Shown: positions 46,935 through 61,363 of the stretch, in pieces | Layout: every line of letters begins with the position of its first letter | Position numbering within the stretch: the first letter of the stretch is position 1 | Position numbers and translations under genes: made by a program | The notes under the pieces: model-generated | What the model was told of the DNA's origin: nothing | Databases searched by the model: none | What the model saw: the letters and a program-made list of their open reading frames with translations, nothing else | NCBI GenBank assembly: GCA_950295325.1 | Contig: OX485803.1 | Location: forward strand, 63,441,554 to 63,505,553 | Reading direction: 5' to 3' | Source: Polytrichum commune | Taxonomy: Eukaryota; Streptophyta; Polytrichopsida; Polytrichales; Polytrichaceae | DNA: 64,000 nt

Positions 46935-49900
46935 AAAACCAGATTTGCCACATGTAAGGTGCATTTTGCCTATGTTTGTTTTTGTATCCATTGCGGTCAC
47001 AGAATATCTGCAGACATTTAATGGAGCTTGTATTTCTTTGTACAGACTTAAGTTACGGGTGATGGAGGAGGGCGTTAATTAGACAAGAGTTTCTTCAAAA
47101 AAACTAAGAATATGATTGCATCATATAGTTACATACATTCAAATAAATTGCAAGAATGAACTTCAGATTTGAAACATGTCAATATTGTAGAGCTTTAGTT
47201 GATTCTTCCCTTTCACTTCTGCTCGCCATAATCATTAAGTAGTGGCCATGAAATGAGTTATCGTTCCTTGCATATATTGTTATCATTTTAAATGCCAACC
47301 TCATTTTGTTCTACATCTTTACAATCTCCTATCAATTTGAAGATCCGGCCTTCATATTCAAGATCCACCCTCATTTCACTCCCACTTTCATATTATAAAT
47401 CCAACCCTCTTTGCATGTACACACTCTAGATCTGCCCTCTTTCTACTTTCATACTCAAAATATAGTCCTCTATTCACCTCCACACTCAAGATTTTCCCTC
47501 CTTCCACTTTCACATGAAAGATCCAACCCTCTTTCCACTTTCACATGAAAGATCCAACCCTCTTTCCACCTTTACACTCCACATTTACCCTCTTTCCACC
47601 TTCACACTCAATATCCAACACTCTATCCACCTTCACACTCAATATCCAACACTTTATCCACCTCCACACTCAAGATCCGCCCTCTTTTCACCTCCACATT
47701 CAAGATCCAACCCTCTTTCCACCTCCACACTAAAGATCGGGTGCTTCCTTCACCTTCACAGTCAAAATCCGGTCCTTTCTTCCACCCTCACTCTAGGTAA
47801 AAAAGGCAAAACGAAGACCAAAATTCAAAGCTACATAGTCGGCGTGAGGGTGGTGGGTAAGGTTTAAGGTTTTCTAGTGGCCAATTCCAATTCAGAAAAT
47901 ACCTACCGAACATTCTCATTCAAAGACCTTCACAAGCAAATCATTTACATAATAAAAATTCATGAATTCTTATAATTGAAAAATGCTTACATCTCTTTTT
48001 CTTTCCTCTTCTTAATTGTTCGTAATTGTATCCACATTGTTGATTGTGCATTCATTTTCACCTTCCTCTTCTTCACACTGATCTTTCATGTCTCCAGATG
48101 TCAATGTCTTCATCGTCCTATTGAAAATCAATGTCTTTTTGGTCTCCACTATATCATTTAATTTCCTATTATTTCCTTTCTTTTGTCCTCTTGGCATGTT
48201 CTTCTTTCTACACCTTTGCTTCTCTGAAGTAAAATATAACAATTTCCTACATTTCCTATTTAATCTCTCCAGTGCTACAACAACAATGTCTTCTGACCTC
48301 ATCAAACATACTCATATACTTCGTCCTTTCCAAATCCCTCTATTTTTCTTCTTCTTTCTTTTGTACCTTCATACGTTTCATTCGTTTATACTTATATATT
48401 GCAAATATGGGTTTTTTATCTGTCACATTCTTACAACACATTGTCTTCCCTATTTTATTTTATTTCTATCTTCTCTACATTGTCCTAGCTGTATATTTTT
48501 TATTCACTATATTCAAATTATTTGATTTTCATAAAGTTTTATATTAGTATTGTTAAACATATTTGTTTTGTGTTACCGTTATTTCTTATTTATTTTCATA
48601 CAATGTTTTTAAATATCAACTTCCAATGTGTCTATCTCACATGAACTTGGCGTTTATTTCGATCACCCGTGTTGCAATTGGTGTCCAATGACCGAGTTAT
48701 TTGTACGCATCTTTCATTCTACTTCTGTTTTTATTATACCCGCCAAATTTCCCTAACAACCCAACCTTCTCCAACCACTTGGCTTTATTCATAATTGTCA
48801 ATTATTTACATTCTGGGCCAAATCTAATGGTTTCTACATCTACATCCAGACTGCACTGCCATAAGTCAAAACTTTGTCAACTTTTATTATTATTTAACAC
48901 CATTTTCTCCATGATATTTGTGCTCGCATTTCTCCCGTGTTCTTATTTTTTATGATATGTATATATTTTTATCTTCATGTGATAAACTTATAATCCACAT
49001 CTCCCTTACGGGTTGGGATTCCCTATGGTTTAGTTTCCAGAGGAGATATTTTTTAGGATTTGGTTTAAGATTTTATGCCTTGCCCACAAATATTCTTTGA
49101 CTATAATTTTGATTTGTCTACGTCTGTATTATTAGATACTATGGTATCACACGTTTTGATCTCCATCCATTATTGTACTATACACCACTCAATACAAATA
49201 GCTTCACCGATCCGATATTACTGTGATGTGATGTTCATCTATTACTTTGTTTCTCCATGACTACCATTAGAGCTCATGGATCTTTTGTTCCCTTCATGTT
49301 GCTACTTCATGATGATGGTCATGTGAGTGTCTCGGAGAATTTGTTTAGCTTGAGGTTCAACCTCCAAATATGGACCATGTATTAAAAGCAAAAGATGTAT
49401 TATGCGGATGGAGAGGTGTATGAAACGATTTTGGTTCAAAAGAACAAAACTGAGGTTGGTTCTATATGGATTTTAGGGCCTCGTTCATTTAGGGTGATAG
49501 GTATTTTTTGAGTCTCAAATGCAAGCTTCACCTATTATATTAACAAACGAATTTGGTACATCCACATTTCAAATTTTCTTTGTCGCACATATTAAATTAT
49601 AGCTCACTGATGATTATGTGTTTGTGCTATCAGGTTCAAGATGACATTTGTGCATTTGTTGATCTTTCAGACACGCCGCTATTTCCATTTGGAAATGTTA
49701 ATTTACCAAACTTTCCATGCATGTAGCCAAATCACCATGCAGTCCTATGTACGAAAGGTTGATTCGCCATAACACACATTCTCAACGTACTTCATTACAT
49801 CCTTCACCTTCATATATAGGGTTGACTATTATTGATGCCTTGAAGCTCACAAAGTCAAGAAAAAGATCAAAGTAAGATCTCGTATCCATTGATTTTTACA

Positions 49901-49950
49901 GTATAGATGTCTGTGATGTCAAGTACTTACCATCTTCTTGTAATGACGAT
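46935..49950. repeat. AT-rich intergenic with pyrimidine-rich tandem repeats
   Basis: 47330-47790 holds about a dozen degenerate units of 'ccaccttcacactcaagatc-caaccctcttt', mostly on one strand C/T-rich. Beyond 47900 the sequence is AT-rich, with frames made of hydrophobic low-complexity residues that I do not take as genes. Confidence 0.6.
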
Positions 49951-50454
49951 GTTTTGTTTCTCTTGCCCCTTGTGGTACATGGAGTTGCAAGTACATATGG
50001 CCGTTCAATGGACAACATGGACAAGATGTACGACGGTCACCCTTGGTGCACCACCAAAACCATGAATATCCAAAATAATTTTGGATTGTTTTTTCGGCGC
50101 TTTATTTGTGCAAGTCATCTCCAATGTCATAACGACTGTTGTGATTACATGCATCGCAATGGGGGTGTGCAGAATAAAATTGAATGGGGTAGTTCAACTC
50201 CTCTCCCATTTGTTACAGGTAATGTTGCCCCTATTAGCTCTACTATTATATGTAAAGTATGTTGTTCTATACATGTGTGCATTGTTTTGTGCCATGCTCG
50301 AATAATATACATCTACTCCACATCCGTTGGAAATATCTTGGTGTACATAATCACCTTGTAGCCAATGACACATGCTGTGAATCATTGGATATGACATACC
50401 AGTGCGTTACAAATGAAGTATTGAAAATACCATAACAAAAACTTCAGCCATAGT

Positions 50455-52809
50455 TATGGCAACGAACAAACAATTCTTGGCCGATTATCTTCTTAAATCT
50501 CCCGCAAATAGCGAAGGCCATCACTTTGTTGGTTCGTCCTTAGAGGTGGTCATGGACAAATTCAGCACTCTTGCGTTCCCAAATTGTCGTAACTTTGTAT
50601 CTGGATCAAAACATTTTTTTGCGTAGTGGAATGATAAATATGGATAGTATTATGGCACTCAAAGACCATTTTGCTTTTAAGTTTGTCTAAGGTAGTTGGT
50701 TTCCAAGTCAATCAAATGACAAAGTGTTTGTAGACCTTCTAGGTAGTGATGTGGAACTTGTGAAGAAGATGCAAATCGGGGGGGAGGGACATGGAAAATT
50801 CTTGAATTATGTTTGATCATGTCAAATGTTTGAAAGAATGGAGAACAATGGCTTATCATATATACGACAATCAAGAGTGTAAAATATTGACCATTGCGTG
50901 TTGTGACATGCAATCTGAAGATGATGCAACACAAATTCTTTTTTTGGGAAAATTTGAATGCTGTCATGGCAGAAAATGGTGTACCACACGTAAACTTCAA
51001 AGGGTTCATGACAAACAATACTCAAGCTAATTGGAATGCGGTGAGGATAATTTACAAGGATGTTGTCCCAAGTCTACATATGATTGTACATGAACATACA
51101 TGCCTTTTCCACTGGTTTGCGAGCTTGGATAAGGTGACACAAAAACACATCAAACCATTTTTGTAGTTTCAACACAAGCAAATATGCAAGAATTACAAGG
51201 ACGCAAAAACAGTGGACGACACCAAAATTAAATACCATGTGATTCATTCTTGGTGATTATCATCCGGAATTGCCTCATAATAAGACATCCTTGGCCTTTC
51301 AGAGTGGTTGGATTTTTTATACTTACTTTATAGACAATGGGATGGTCATATGTTCTTTGTAAGTACATACCACACTTTATTACTCAATATCATTCAATTT
51401 TTTTTCTCTATATATATATATAATTTTTATTATCCTCATATTTGTGTGTTATTCATAGGATATGACAATAGAAGAACGTACGGAAATGCCAATATACAAC
51501 CTTGCAAAGATTGTCCACAACAAATGGCTCCAACAATCCGGCAACAAGATGACTTGTTTATATGAAGCTATAGTGGACGACATGATCCATGTTTTCATGC
51601 AAATTACCATGCATGGTTAAAAGGGGGTTATGATGGTAATGATCATGATTTGGTGTCTTTGAAGCGGTTGTCAGGTGTGAAGATCCAAAAATGTTGGTTG
51701 ATGCCATGAAGTCTTACCAAAGGCAGAAGAGGTCAACACCAGAGATTGTGTATTGAAAGGGTCTGAGCTTTTTGGTTTCACCAAACGCAAACTCAACCTA
51801 CCACTAGATGTTGATTATGATTTTTATCGACCCGACAAAGTGAACTATTCCATTCCTCGCCCTAACACCCAAACAACTTGTCGACACATAGAGGAATTGT
51901 TGAGTTCTGCAAAGTATGGTGTAGCTCATATTACATCTGTGTTAGAATATGATTGTCTTGTTTTCAAGTGGCATATTTCAAGATTGCCACCCAACTCAGC
52001 CAAACGATGTTGGGCACTGCAGGCCATTACATGAACTATGTACAAAGTCAAAGTCTGGACTTGCAAACATGACACACTTACTCTGACATACAAAGGGCTC
52101 AGGATGGAATTTTGCTCTCCCAACAATGTGGAGTATGAATTTTGGTTTTGCCCCGACGACATCAAGCGTTGTGTGAGTGGCAGTAAAAAGAAGTATGTGT
52201 TGGATTGGCCTATAGTACCCAACACGTGGCCAGTGAATATAGGTACCAATCTATCAAGAGAGGAAGTTGGCGTTTAAGGATGCTGGATTTCAACTATAGC
52301 AGAGGGAGTCATTGTCCCCTTGTCGTAGGCTTTCAACAATCACAACCCTCCCCATCCCTCACTCGCATTTTTGTATGCCACCGAACCTGGACACCTACCC
52401 TACATTCAGATTTGGGAAGTAAGTGCGTCGCAATCCAACAGCACCGGCGGCGGATCACAAAAACAAATGGGAGAACATTGGACTCATGGACAGTTATTAT
52501 GTGGTCGGGGTCACTGCCATTCCATACCCAGGCTTTGGAATGATAATCAACATTGTCTCCAAAGAGAATATCACATACCGTGTCACAATTGGCGACATCC
52601 CATATTGCACATGCCCAGATTTCATGAAAGTGTCCTCTCATGCATTGGGAAAGAAAGGGAAATGGGTATATTGCAAACATCTTTATTATGTGTGTAGATT
52701 TTTGTGCAAGGTGGATTACGAGAGTGACAAGTTCATTCATGAACCTACATATACCTACAACGAGGTCATACGACTACTTGAACTTGATGGTATTGTAGAG
52801 TGTGAGTAG
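50455..52809 (+). pseudogene. Decayed MULE-type transposase with SWIM zinc finger
   Basis: Pieces of one protein follow in order in changing frames: MATNKQFLADYLLKSPANSE (50457), MAYHIYDNQECKILTIACCD and, after a frameshift near 50935, AEDGV-like text with TQANWNAVRIIY and HTCLFHWFASLDK (to 51166). Then MTIEERTEMPIYNLAKIVHN (about 51463) and KVNYSIPRPNTQTTCR (51840). Finally a SWIM domain in 52423-52809 with CTCPDF...YCKHLYYV, i.e. CxC...CxH. Mutator-like transposases combine an RNase-H-like core with a C-terminal SWIM finger. At least four frame breaks and several stops show it is inactive. No TIRs or 9-bp duplication were found. Confidence 0.8.
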
Positions 52810-55800
52810 TATTGCAAGTGTTCTATTAAGCCACATGTATAAGAATGTCAATAAATGACATGTATTGGTTTGGATTGTTATATTAGAAATCAACATTGGA
52901 CTGAAAGTATTCCAAATGATTCATGGTAATACGCCTCCTTTATTCTTGCTTCATTTAAAATTGTTCCAACTTACAATTGAAAATATGCAATTAATGTAAG
53001 ACCGAATTTAGTCTTTGAACCCTAAACCCATGCACCTTTACTAAATTTGGATTCATTACTCATGTGTTATTGCTCACCGCTCATTGCTCACTGCTCATCG
53101 TTCATAAGATAGCTTCCATCTGTTGACAACCATCATTTGATTATGAGGTATGTAATGAGCACTCTATAAATTTTCATCTTAGGCTTTCTTATTCTTGTAA
53201 TGTAAGATCTTGACAAATTTATAACTAAAAATATTATATCCCCATTTCATTAGCATTTGCTTGTGTACCAGTATTAATAATGAGTAGTGAAGATTGAAAC
53301 ATGTATGACACATGTGGATTTTGGCATGAATTTTGAATTTACTTTGTATATTTTATGTAGTAGAAACAAATTAAATTATAAATAAACCATTATTATGATA
53401 TGATTTGATGGGAAGGGAAAACCTCCATGAATTGTACAAGCACACCCCCTATTTGGGGATTTGTCGAGCTTTTTAAATGCAATATCTAAGATCTTAAGAA
53501 ACCTCTCAAAGGGGGTAAGAAACCATTCACATTATTCTTTAAAAGCCATGAACTTGATTTCATATTGGTTAACTTGATGTTTGGAATAATTGTACATGTA
53601 CAAATCACTCCCAATTATTAGATTCACAAATTTTATTTGTAGATTATAATTCCCATTCCCTTCAATTGAAGCTCATTGCACATGTTGCAAAAAATAAATT
53701 CTTGACATTGATATTTGGTAATATTTGTAGTTTAATATGATACAAAGACATGTGATCACTTGGTGAATTGTACCAAGAAGTTGGTGAAGGAAGTATAGTC
53801 TCGAGTCATACACTATATTGCCAAAAAGTCAACCACACAAGAATTTGACTTGGAAAACATCATGAACCATTGAACCTCATGTATCTATTAATATCCATAT
53901 ACACACATTTGCTAACCATTTGTATATTTATATACACATACACACACATATATGTTTGCAAATAAGCAATTTTGTAAACATTTCACCTTAAATCATGTTA
54001 CAAATTCACCTTTCCTCTACAAACATTCATTTTTCACACAAGAATTGTTTTAAATGAACATGGGTGTACGCTAGATTAAAAATCTTGATCACCCGTGACC
54101 ACTACCACTATGAGTAAACACCAAGCGAGAAGTCTTATTTCTTGCTCAATTGTGAGTTAAAATTAAGTTTGAACATCATTTGCTAGCCACTCTTCCGGAT
54201 TTGTTGAATTATGAAGGTGTGCATGTCATCCTTGCTTGGTTACATGATGATGTTGAAGTTGAGCCTGTAATTGAACACAAAGGATCGAAGTCTGTGACAA
54301 AATAGAGGCGAAATATGACCCCTAAATTGACTACTTAGTGACCACAAAGAAGCAAACATCATCTTAGACCCCTATGCAAGGGAAAATGAATAGTAATCCA
54401 CACTTGAGATTTTGAGAGATTCTAACAATTGCAAAATCAAACTTCAAAGAGCTCAAATTAATACATTATTAATGAGCATTTTATAGTAAATACTAAGTGA
54501 ACATCATTTATTCGATTTATTCGATTTTATAATTATCATATAATGAATTTTGAACATATATTGAGACGGTGGGAAGAAGATCATAGAATGTTCATTAAAA
54601 ATCTATGCTCACATTTTGAGTTTATTTCAATGTATGGAATATAGTTATGGAATTTATGAAGCTTAACCTAATCACAATATTACTTTAGATCTCATAAAAT
54701 CAAATTGTTCAAGTTTGATGAGCTTTAACGTCTAAATGGTCAATGCTTATTTTGTATGCAGAGAGTAGAGTACCGTAGCACCATAGCTGGTTCATGCACC
54801 TTGAAACGAATATATATAAGTTTCGTCAACTAGAAATATAATTTATGAAATTTTGTTAGTCCTACAATTTAAAACAATTTAATTTGTTTTTTTGGTAAGG
54901 TCCAACAATACCGGAAGTAGGTTGTCGTTTTTTTCATTCATTCGTGGCGGCTTCTTGGCCTTAAACCTAAGTATCCACCTTAACCTTACTTAGTGTGGCT
55001 CTTGTTTGTCGTTGCACAATGTATGTGTTAGGTCTTTTGTATGTATTTGCACTTTGACATGTGTGAGAAAAGTATTAGAAATGACACCAAAACAACGATT
55101 GGTGGACAACCAATGTCCTATGATGATGATAATGAGGTCACAAAACGCAACACATTGCAGTGTCCCAAATTGGAGTTGGAAGATCTGGTGCACACACAAC
55201 CAAGCAAACCATAGTATGTGGCCAAGTTGCACAATTATTTCGCGGAGAACGGTTTCCCTCTTCCTCCTTCACTCTACAGAATCCCTCTCCTATGACCTTC
55301 AAGCGGTTAGCCATAGCCGATAATCCCAAGCTTAGAACATTGAAACTGTAACCGGCGTTACAAGTGAGCTAGGATCAACAATCCTAGTCGTCACAAACCC
55401 AATGTGATCACGAGAGAAACCGGTGACAACAACTTACAAGATTTCTGGAAAAGATTTGGATTCTAAGACATACATTGCGGCACTGTGTCCTAGAGAGAGA
55501 TGCTCCGCACCAAAGGCCATCGCACATGATTGAACAAATTAGGGACAAGCTTTCAACTTCACAAGAGGAAAAAGTATTGAAGTCACAAGCAGAGTGTAAT
55601 CTCCGTTGCAATCTCAAAAATTATCGATAACCATGAAACTGAGTCAAAATTTGCTTAAGAAAACGAAATACTGAACCAACTGAACCTTTGCTTAAGTAAA
55701 ACGAAATACTGACAATAAGCTGGCATAAACGGAGAATTATTACATCCAAGAAAAATTAGATTGGTAGAAGGGGCAACAAATATTATAAATAATTACATAA

Positions 55801-56400
55801 GCTTGTATTCGAGCATTACCTAAGAGAATGCATGTTACAAATGATTCCAAGCCTCTGAGTATGTTGAGACGATTCCATTCTCTAACGATTCAAGCACTTC
55901 AAAAGTGACGCATTGACTATTTCAAGCAATGATTGCCGTACACACACTATGCTAGACAAACACTACACCTGTGATAATCAAATCATGGACATTTCCAGTG
56001 TGAAAACGGATTTTGATTTTGACCTACAAATCCGTGAATGTAATACCGCAAAATATCCAAGAGGACGCATGAGAGATATCTTAATTGGATTGTGCGTGTC
56101 AGGGAATATTGTAATAGAAGTAATGAATCTTAGGTTGATCTAAAGCCAAGAAAGGTAGATTGCTTTTGGAGCCCATGAGTCACACCCTTTCGACTCCATC
56201 CGACTTCTCACTCTGATTCATACACCTTTCTTTCTCTTTGAGCAGAGTATGTGTATTTCATGTCTAAACCCTTGTGTTGGGGAAACAAATTTGATTATGA
56301 AGGATCTCGACTCGATTAATTGTCACTTGGAGGTGCAAAGTATTCATCAATGAGGTCTGTTGGTTTGTAAGAATGTGAAGATTTGATTAACCTATCTTGA
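52810..56400. other. AT-rich intergenic sequence
   Basis: No gene supported. Short frames at 55160-55350 (LFRGERFPSSSFTLQNPS) and 55913-56143 are isolated and unrecognised. The last ~250 bp before 56400 may be the leader of the RNase H-like unit. Confidence 0.35.
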
Positions 56401-56407
56401 AGACATC

Positions 56408-57721
56408 ATGCCTCACTCGATTAAGAGTGCCGTGATGGGGCACAGAGTCCAACCACAGTCTCCATGGATCTTATACTTTGATGGAGTAACAAGGGACATC
56501 CCGAGCAACCATGGCGGCATTGGCGCTGTCTTGAAAGATTCCCGAGGTCACACAGTCGTGGAACTCAAAAAATTTGTGGGTCTGGGGGTTTCTTCATGTG
56601 TCGCAAAGTACAAGGCGCTCATTGCGGGACTGAAGAAAGCACGTTCATTGGGAGTGGAGTATTTGCTCGTGAAAGGAGACTCTCGACTTGTTCATAACCA
56701 GGTAAAACCGGGGTCAAATCCATGTTTAAAAGTCAATGCCTCGACTTGCCATGTCATAAGGTTAACAAATTGTAGAAGGCAAACATGATTGCAGCTTACT
56801 TGCGAGCATGTGACGCACATCTTGTGGTATGGGATGTAGCTTGTAGGGCATTGTAGTGTGCAAGACGAGGGTTTGTTTGATTACCACAAGAGAGTGAAAT
56901 CGTTGGCGAGGGAATTTCGCGTCATTTTCATGGAACGGATTTCAAGAGAGGATAACATGCGGGCGGACCGACTGGCAAATGAAGCCATTGATGAAGAGCT
57001 TCAAGCTGTGAGCAGTTTGTCAGAGTACATTGACAAGGAATGGATGCCGATGTCACAAAAACATACAACAACCCCATTAGCTGTCCACACCAACCTCAAA
57101 ATCAAGCCGGTGGCCTCTATTTCACCACACGTCGTGAAAGAACACGCTCAAGTGGACTCTCCCATAATGGCCAAGACCACAACCACCACTAAACCTAATT
57201 CATTCTCTAAGAATCCAAGCCCTAGGAGACTCAAGGTTTGTAATATTTCTGACGAGAAATTGCGGAATAATTCCTCAGATCTAGACTTCATAGGAGATTG
57301 TTGCAACCTCAAAGTCGAGCCCACCACGAAAACTCCACATTTACATGTGCAAACAGCAGCTCAACAATCTAGAATCAGGAATAGTTCTTATGAGAGTGTA
57401 CACAGCTCGAGTCCAACCCGAAGATCATCATCACGGACGACACCGATAGCGCCTCTCTACCACAAAAGCCGGTTGCAATTAGACTCCCCAGAGATAACTA
57501 TGAATTTGATGGAAACCCTCTCCACATTCTCGGATGAATCTACGGGTACTTCGCAACTGGTTGATCGGGAGGTTGACAGGCCTTGCAGCCAAGAAGACAA
57601 CATTGCAAACTTGAGCGATGGATCTTTGAGCGATTCTGAGTTCTCAAAGGCAAACTATGAGAAATTGTTGCGGACGATCCTCAAGGGCTACTTTCATAGA
57701 AAGAAGTTATCTCGGTCTTGA
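56408..57721 (+). pseudogene. RNase H-like gene, interrupted and lacking the catalytic Glu
   Basis: Text of a type I RNase H domain starts at residue ~19: WILYFDGVTRD (first Asp), GGIGAVLKDSRGH, VAKYKALIAGLKKARSLGVE and LLVKGDSRLVHNQ (third Asp). The second catalytic residue, the Glu of the usual AEYxALI motif, is Lys (AKYKALI). The frame changes after about 56702, where HNQ|GTAAAA could be a donor. The end of the domain (REFRVIFMERISREDNMRAD-RLANEAIDE) resumes in the frame 56858-57721, followed by a ~230-residue Ser-rich tail of unknown type. No phase-matched acceptor was found, so a frameshift is as likely as an intron. RNase H cuts the RNA strand of RNA-DNA hybrids; this copy probably does not. 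It could be a retroelement remnant or a captured host gene. Confidence 0.65.
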
Positions 57722-58019
57722 GGGCCATTGAGTTCCATGTCAATGTATAGAGGAATTTTTTTTACAAGTTTATGTTAACTTAGTCCAACCTTCTTTTTCA
57801 AGAGTTGAAGGCTGAGTTACCATTGAAGAGTGAACCTTTTAACCCTTAGGGTTTAAGGAAGTAGGGACTCAATGTATGACCTATATACACAATTTCTACG
57901 ACCCTCATCAAGTTTTAAAAAACATATTTTTATAATTATGTGTCTAAAACGATATATATGATGCAATATCACAGGTCAAAGAGACAATAAAGTCTATATG
58001 TTCATATGTGACATTGATG
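57722..58019. other. Spacer between RNase H-like unit and LINE
   Basis: AT-rich; nothing seen. Confidence 0.35.
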
Positions 58020-59180
58020 ATCGTAAATAAAAGATAACGCCCATACATATGTACCGGCATGAATGTGAGCCCGTTGACCTAATATTAATCACGATTGCCG
58101 TGATATAGTATTAGGTGTTATGCCTCTTTTGGGAGGGGGGCTCAATGGGAGGTGCCTAAGTAGTCCCCTTTTATGGCGGGGGCGGCACGGGGGTTTGTTT
58201 GTTTTCAAGTTTCCTTTTATTTAAGACAAGGTATGTGAGGTATTTGATGGCATTTTGGTGTATGTTTTTCATGAGGGTTTTAATGGTGGGTTCCGGGATT
58301 TTCAATGTAGCAAGTTTCTTAATGCAGTCTTCGTGGATAGCCCCTCTCACTCCTGCCGTGGCGGTGATAAGTGGGTTTGTCTGCCATCCTTGATTGTGTA
58401 TAGTGTTAATCAGTGGGTCATATTTGTCGTGTTTATGTGTGAGGGCTTGGTCGGGGAACCTATCATGGCAATATGTGAATTCGATGAATTGAACTATTAA
58501 TTTGGGGGAGGGTGTAATAGGTGTTTGTGTTTGGTTTGAGGCTCCTATGATGCATAGGATATTTGGTCTTAGTTTGGCTTGGCATTGGCATATTGTTTGC
58601 GTGCATGTGCATGGCAGGAGCCAGTCTGGGATTGTTTGTTCGGGTGAGTTATTATTTATGTGGCCCGCATTGGTTAGTGTGAAGAAGTGGGTGTTTTTAT
58701 GGGCTTGTAATGTCTGGGTGATAAGATGTATTGCTTTGTTGTGTCTTGCGATTTTGAGGCCTTTAAGGTATGGGTGTTCACATGTTGATAGAATGTGGGG
58801 CCATGTATCCCTGTCATTACGTGGGCATAATGTGCAGTTGGGGTTTTGGTGTGTGAGGGGCCAGAAGATATTCTTTCTGTGGTTACCCATGTATTGTACA
58901 TATCTAAATTTTAGCGTTTGAGTGATTTGGGCATATGTCACGTGTTTGTTTTTCCAAAAGTGATTGGATATTTTATTTATTTATTTGTGTGTTTGAGACC
59001 CATTTGTCTACATAGGGGAATTTGGATTTGGCCATTCCTATTTCTCGGTTGTTATGTGCTTGTGTGACAAATGTGTGAAGGTTCCGGATTGCCCCATCAT
59101 GTGTGGCCATGTGGGGTAGCTAGCTAGCCAATAGGGGGTAGTGTGTGCTATGTGTATGTGTGGGGTGGGTGTTGGTTTTT
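58020..59180 (-). mobile_element. 5'-truncated LINE (non-LTR retrotransposon)
   Basis: Minus strand. The C-terminal end of the ORF2 protein is open from 58941 to 58171 (256 residues). Upstream sequence to about 59180 continues the similarity in broken frames (PNSP, KISNHFWKNKHVTYAQI). Diagnostic text: YVQYMGNHRKNIFWP and CTLCPRNDRDTWPHIL-STC, a zinc-binding CxxC...H..C, followed by KGLKIARHNKAIH, as in LINE ORF2 C-termini. Reverse transcriptase and endonuclease are missing. The 3' tail (58170 down to ~58020) carries the AACGGGCTCACATTCATGCC block and a stem-loop shared with two other loci. Confidence 0.8.
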
Positions 59181-61360
59181 CTATATTATCAAGCGCATGT
59201 AAGTGTATACCTTCTTTTGATGTTGAAGGAGCAGATTCCTAATGTGCTTATAGAGAAAATTTATGAAGACCAAAAATACAACCACGTGAGGATGACATAT
59301 GTTAGAAATCTATGAGTAAGACATAAAGATAATGAATAAGGATTGAATTTTCATGAAGTCAGTGGATAAAATATGTGTTGTGTAGAATGAATAAACGTGA
59401 AAGATTCAATCATATACAATGGTTAATCACTGTTGCAAATCTTTATTGCAAATATGTAGATAGATTCTACAAAATTGAAGTTGAAGGTCAAATTCAAAAA
59501 ATAACAATGCAAACACAAAAACAAAATAATATACGATAGATTTTCTTTAATTATGTTAATTTCATACATTTGCAAGATCAAAACTACAAGGATATAAAAA
59601 ACAATTCATATAAATCCAATTTAAAATGTTTAGCTCGTAATGGAATTTGAGCTACAACATTTAAAATATGATGAGATCCAAAGTTAACTACGATCCAAAG
59701 CTACATGACTCTTTATGTGTTGTTGTCAACATCCAAACAAGAACGCCTTGTATTTTCAAGAATCACCAAAGTATCATGTGACATGTTTTTGTGTCCCGTG
59801 CAACAAGAAAAGGATGACAATTTTTTTTTAATGTTGAGACTATCGAGGAATTCCTTTCTTGTAATTGAATTTTCAATTTGTGCCAAAAAAAAAGAAATTG
59901 TTGAGGAGTAAATTGTCAAATGTTTGCACAATAACATCCATGTGGTCTCATCGATTTTACATTCTTTCAAGAATACAAAATCATAGATTATTTTTTGAAT
60001 TAACTTGCTCATTTAATGTGAATAAGATACAAGCACAATACAAATTTTTGATTTGTGCTTCAATTTTTTCTTAACCACGTATGACATTATTGTGCTTGCA
60101 CTGTTCGAATCAAATGACTTGAAACCAAATTCTCGCATAGAGGATCAAGGTATTTCTTTTTCATTTCATTTTTTGCTTGATTCAATATCCACATTCTTTT
60201 TTTTATTCTTGCAAGAGCTTTCATTCTTATTATCTCATGTGCACATGTAGGATATTTGACTTATATATATATATAATATAATATAATATAAATGAACCGG
60301 ATTCTTGGTCTTTGTGCCACCATAAAATATATACAATATAGAACAATATAAATCTTAATTACATATTGCAATTCAATACCTTTCTCCTTGACACATGATA
60401 CACCAAAAATGTCATTCTATAGATATACAAGCCCATCCACCAATTTTGTTGTTATACATATTCATAATCCTTAAAAAACATGATCATGTGTTTTCTAACA
60501 TATGTATACATTTCACTTTTTTACAAATTTCATGAAAACTTCTATCCTCTTTTTCTCTCACACACACGTGAATTCTTTTCATACATACATACATACATAC
60601 ACTTCTACAATTTTTTTATTTATTTTTAATTTTTTGCTCAAATAACACACACACATACACGCCATAATTTCATTCTCTTATGTACGCACGCACGCGCGCG
60701 CACACACACACTCGTCAGTTTTGGTATTTTTACATACACATACACTCACCAATTTCAATATTCTTACCTACACACCCAACCCCAAATTTGATTCTCTTAC
60801 ATACACACTTCTCAAAAAAACGTTATTTTTCTCTTCTTACAAACACAACAAAGTTCATTCTCTTACACACACCCAAACCCACAAGACTCATTCCCCTCTT
60901 ACATACATACGTAAATTTCAATCTTTTTTATACACACACAATCGAAAGCTTGTATGGTCGCTTTCCCACTCTCCCCCTCTCGCTCTTTGTTTTACACACG
61001 CACAGACAAACATACAATGCATTTGAAACCCTAAGAATTGAAGTGAACGAAGTTGAAATTGAAAGAAAAGCCAAAGTCGTTGGTAGTTGTAGGAGGTGGT
61101 GAGTTGAACTAAAAGACAACAACAATTCTTGAAGAATTGCACATTATTTGAGTGTTTAAGATACTTGCTTTCAATAATATGGAAAGGTGTCAATCTAATG
61201 TGGTAGAAAGATTCACCTCCTCCTCCCACAAAATTAGAAACCCAGACATTTTCCACAAAACCCTCAAGAGACCTCAATGAGACGCATGAGTGCAAGAAAG
61301 GGAAGGAAGCTGGACGGTAATTCAAAACCTTGTTAGTTTGCATGGCTTCCTAGTTATCCC
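59181..61360. other. AT-rich intergenic with simple repeats
   Basis: (CATA)n at 60580-60602, (CA)n and (CG)n tracts at 60640-60712, and repeated 'cttacatacacac' words to 60940. Frames across it are simple-sequence translations. Nothing else seen. Confidence 0.5.
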
Positions 61361-61363
61361 GGT

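Noticed and set aside
47514-47867. ORF of HS/PPL-rich repeats
   Set aside because: Arises from the C/T-rich tandem repeat; all three frames are similarly open.
48012-49260. Several hydrophobic frames that could be membrane proteins
   Set aside because: AT-rich low-complexity sequence with overlapping frames on both strands and no recognisable motif.
60680-61102. Thr/His-rich frames at 60.7 kb
   Set aside because: Translation of (CA)n and related simple repeats.
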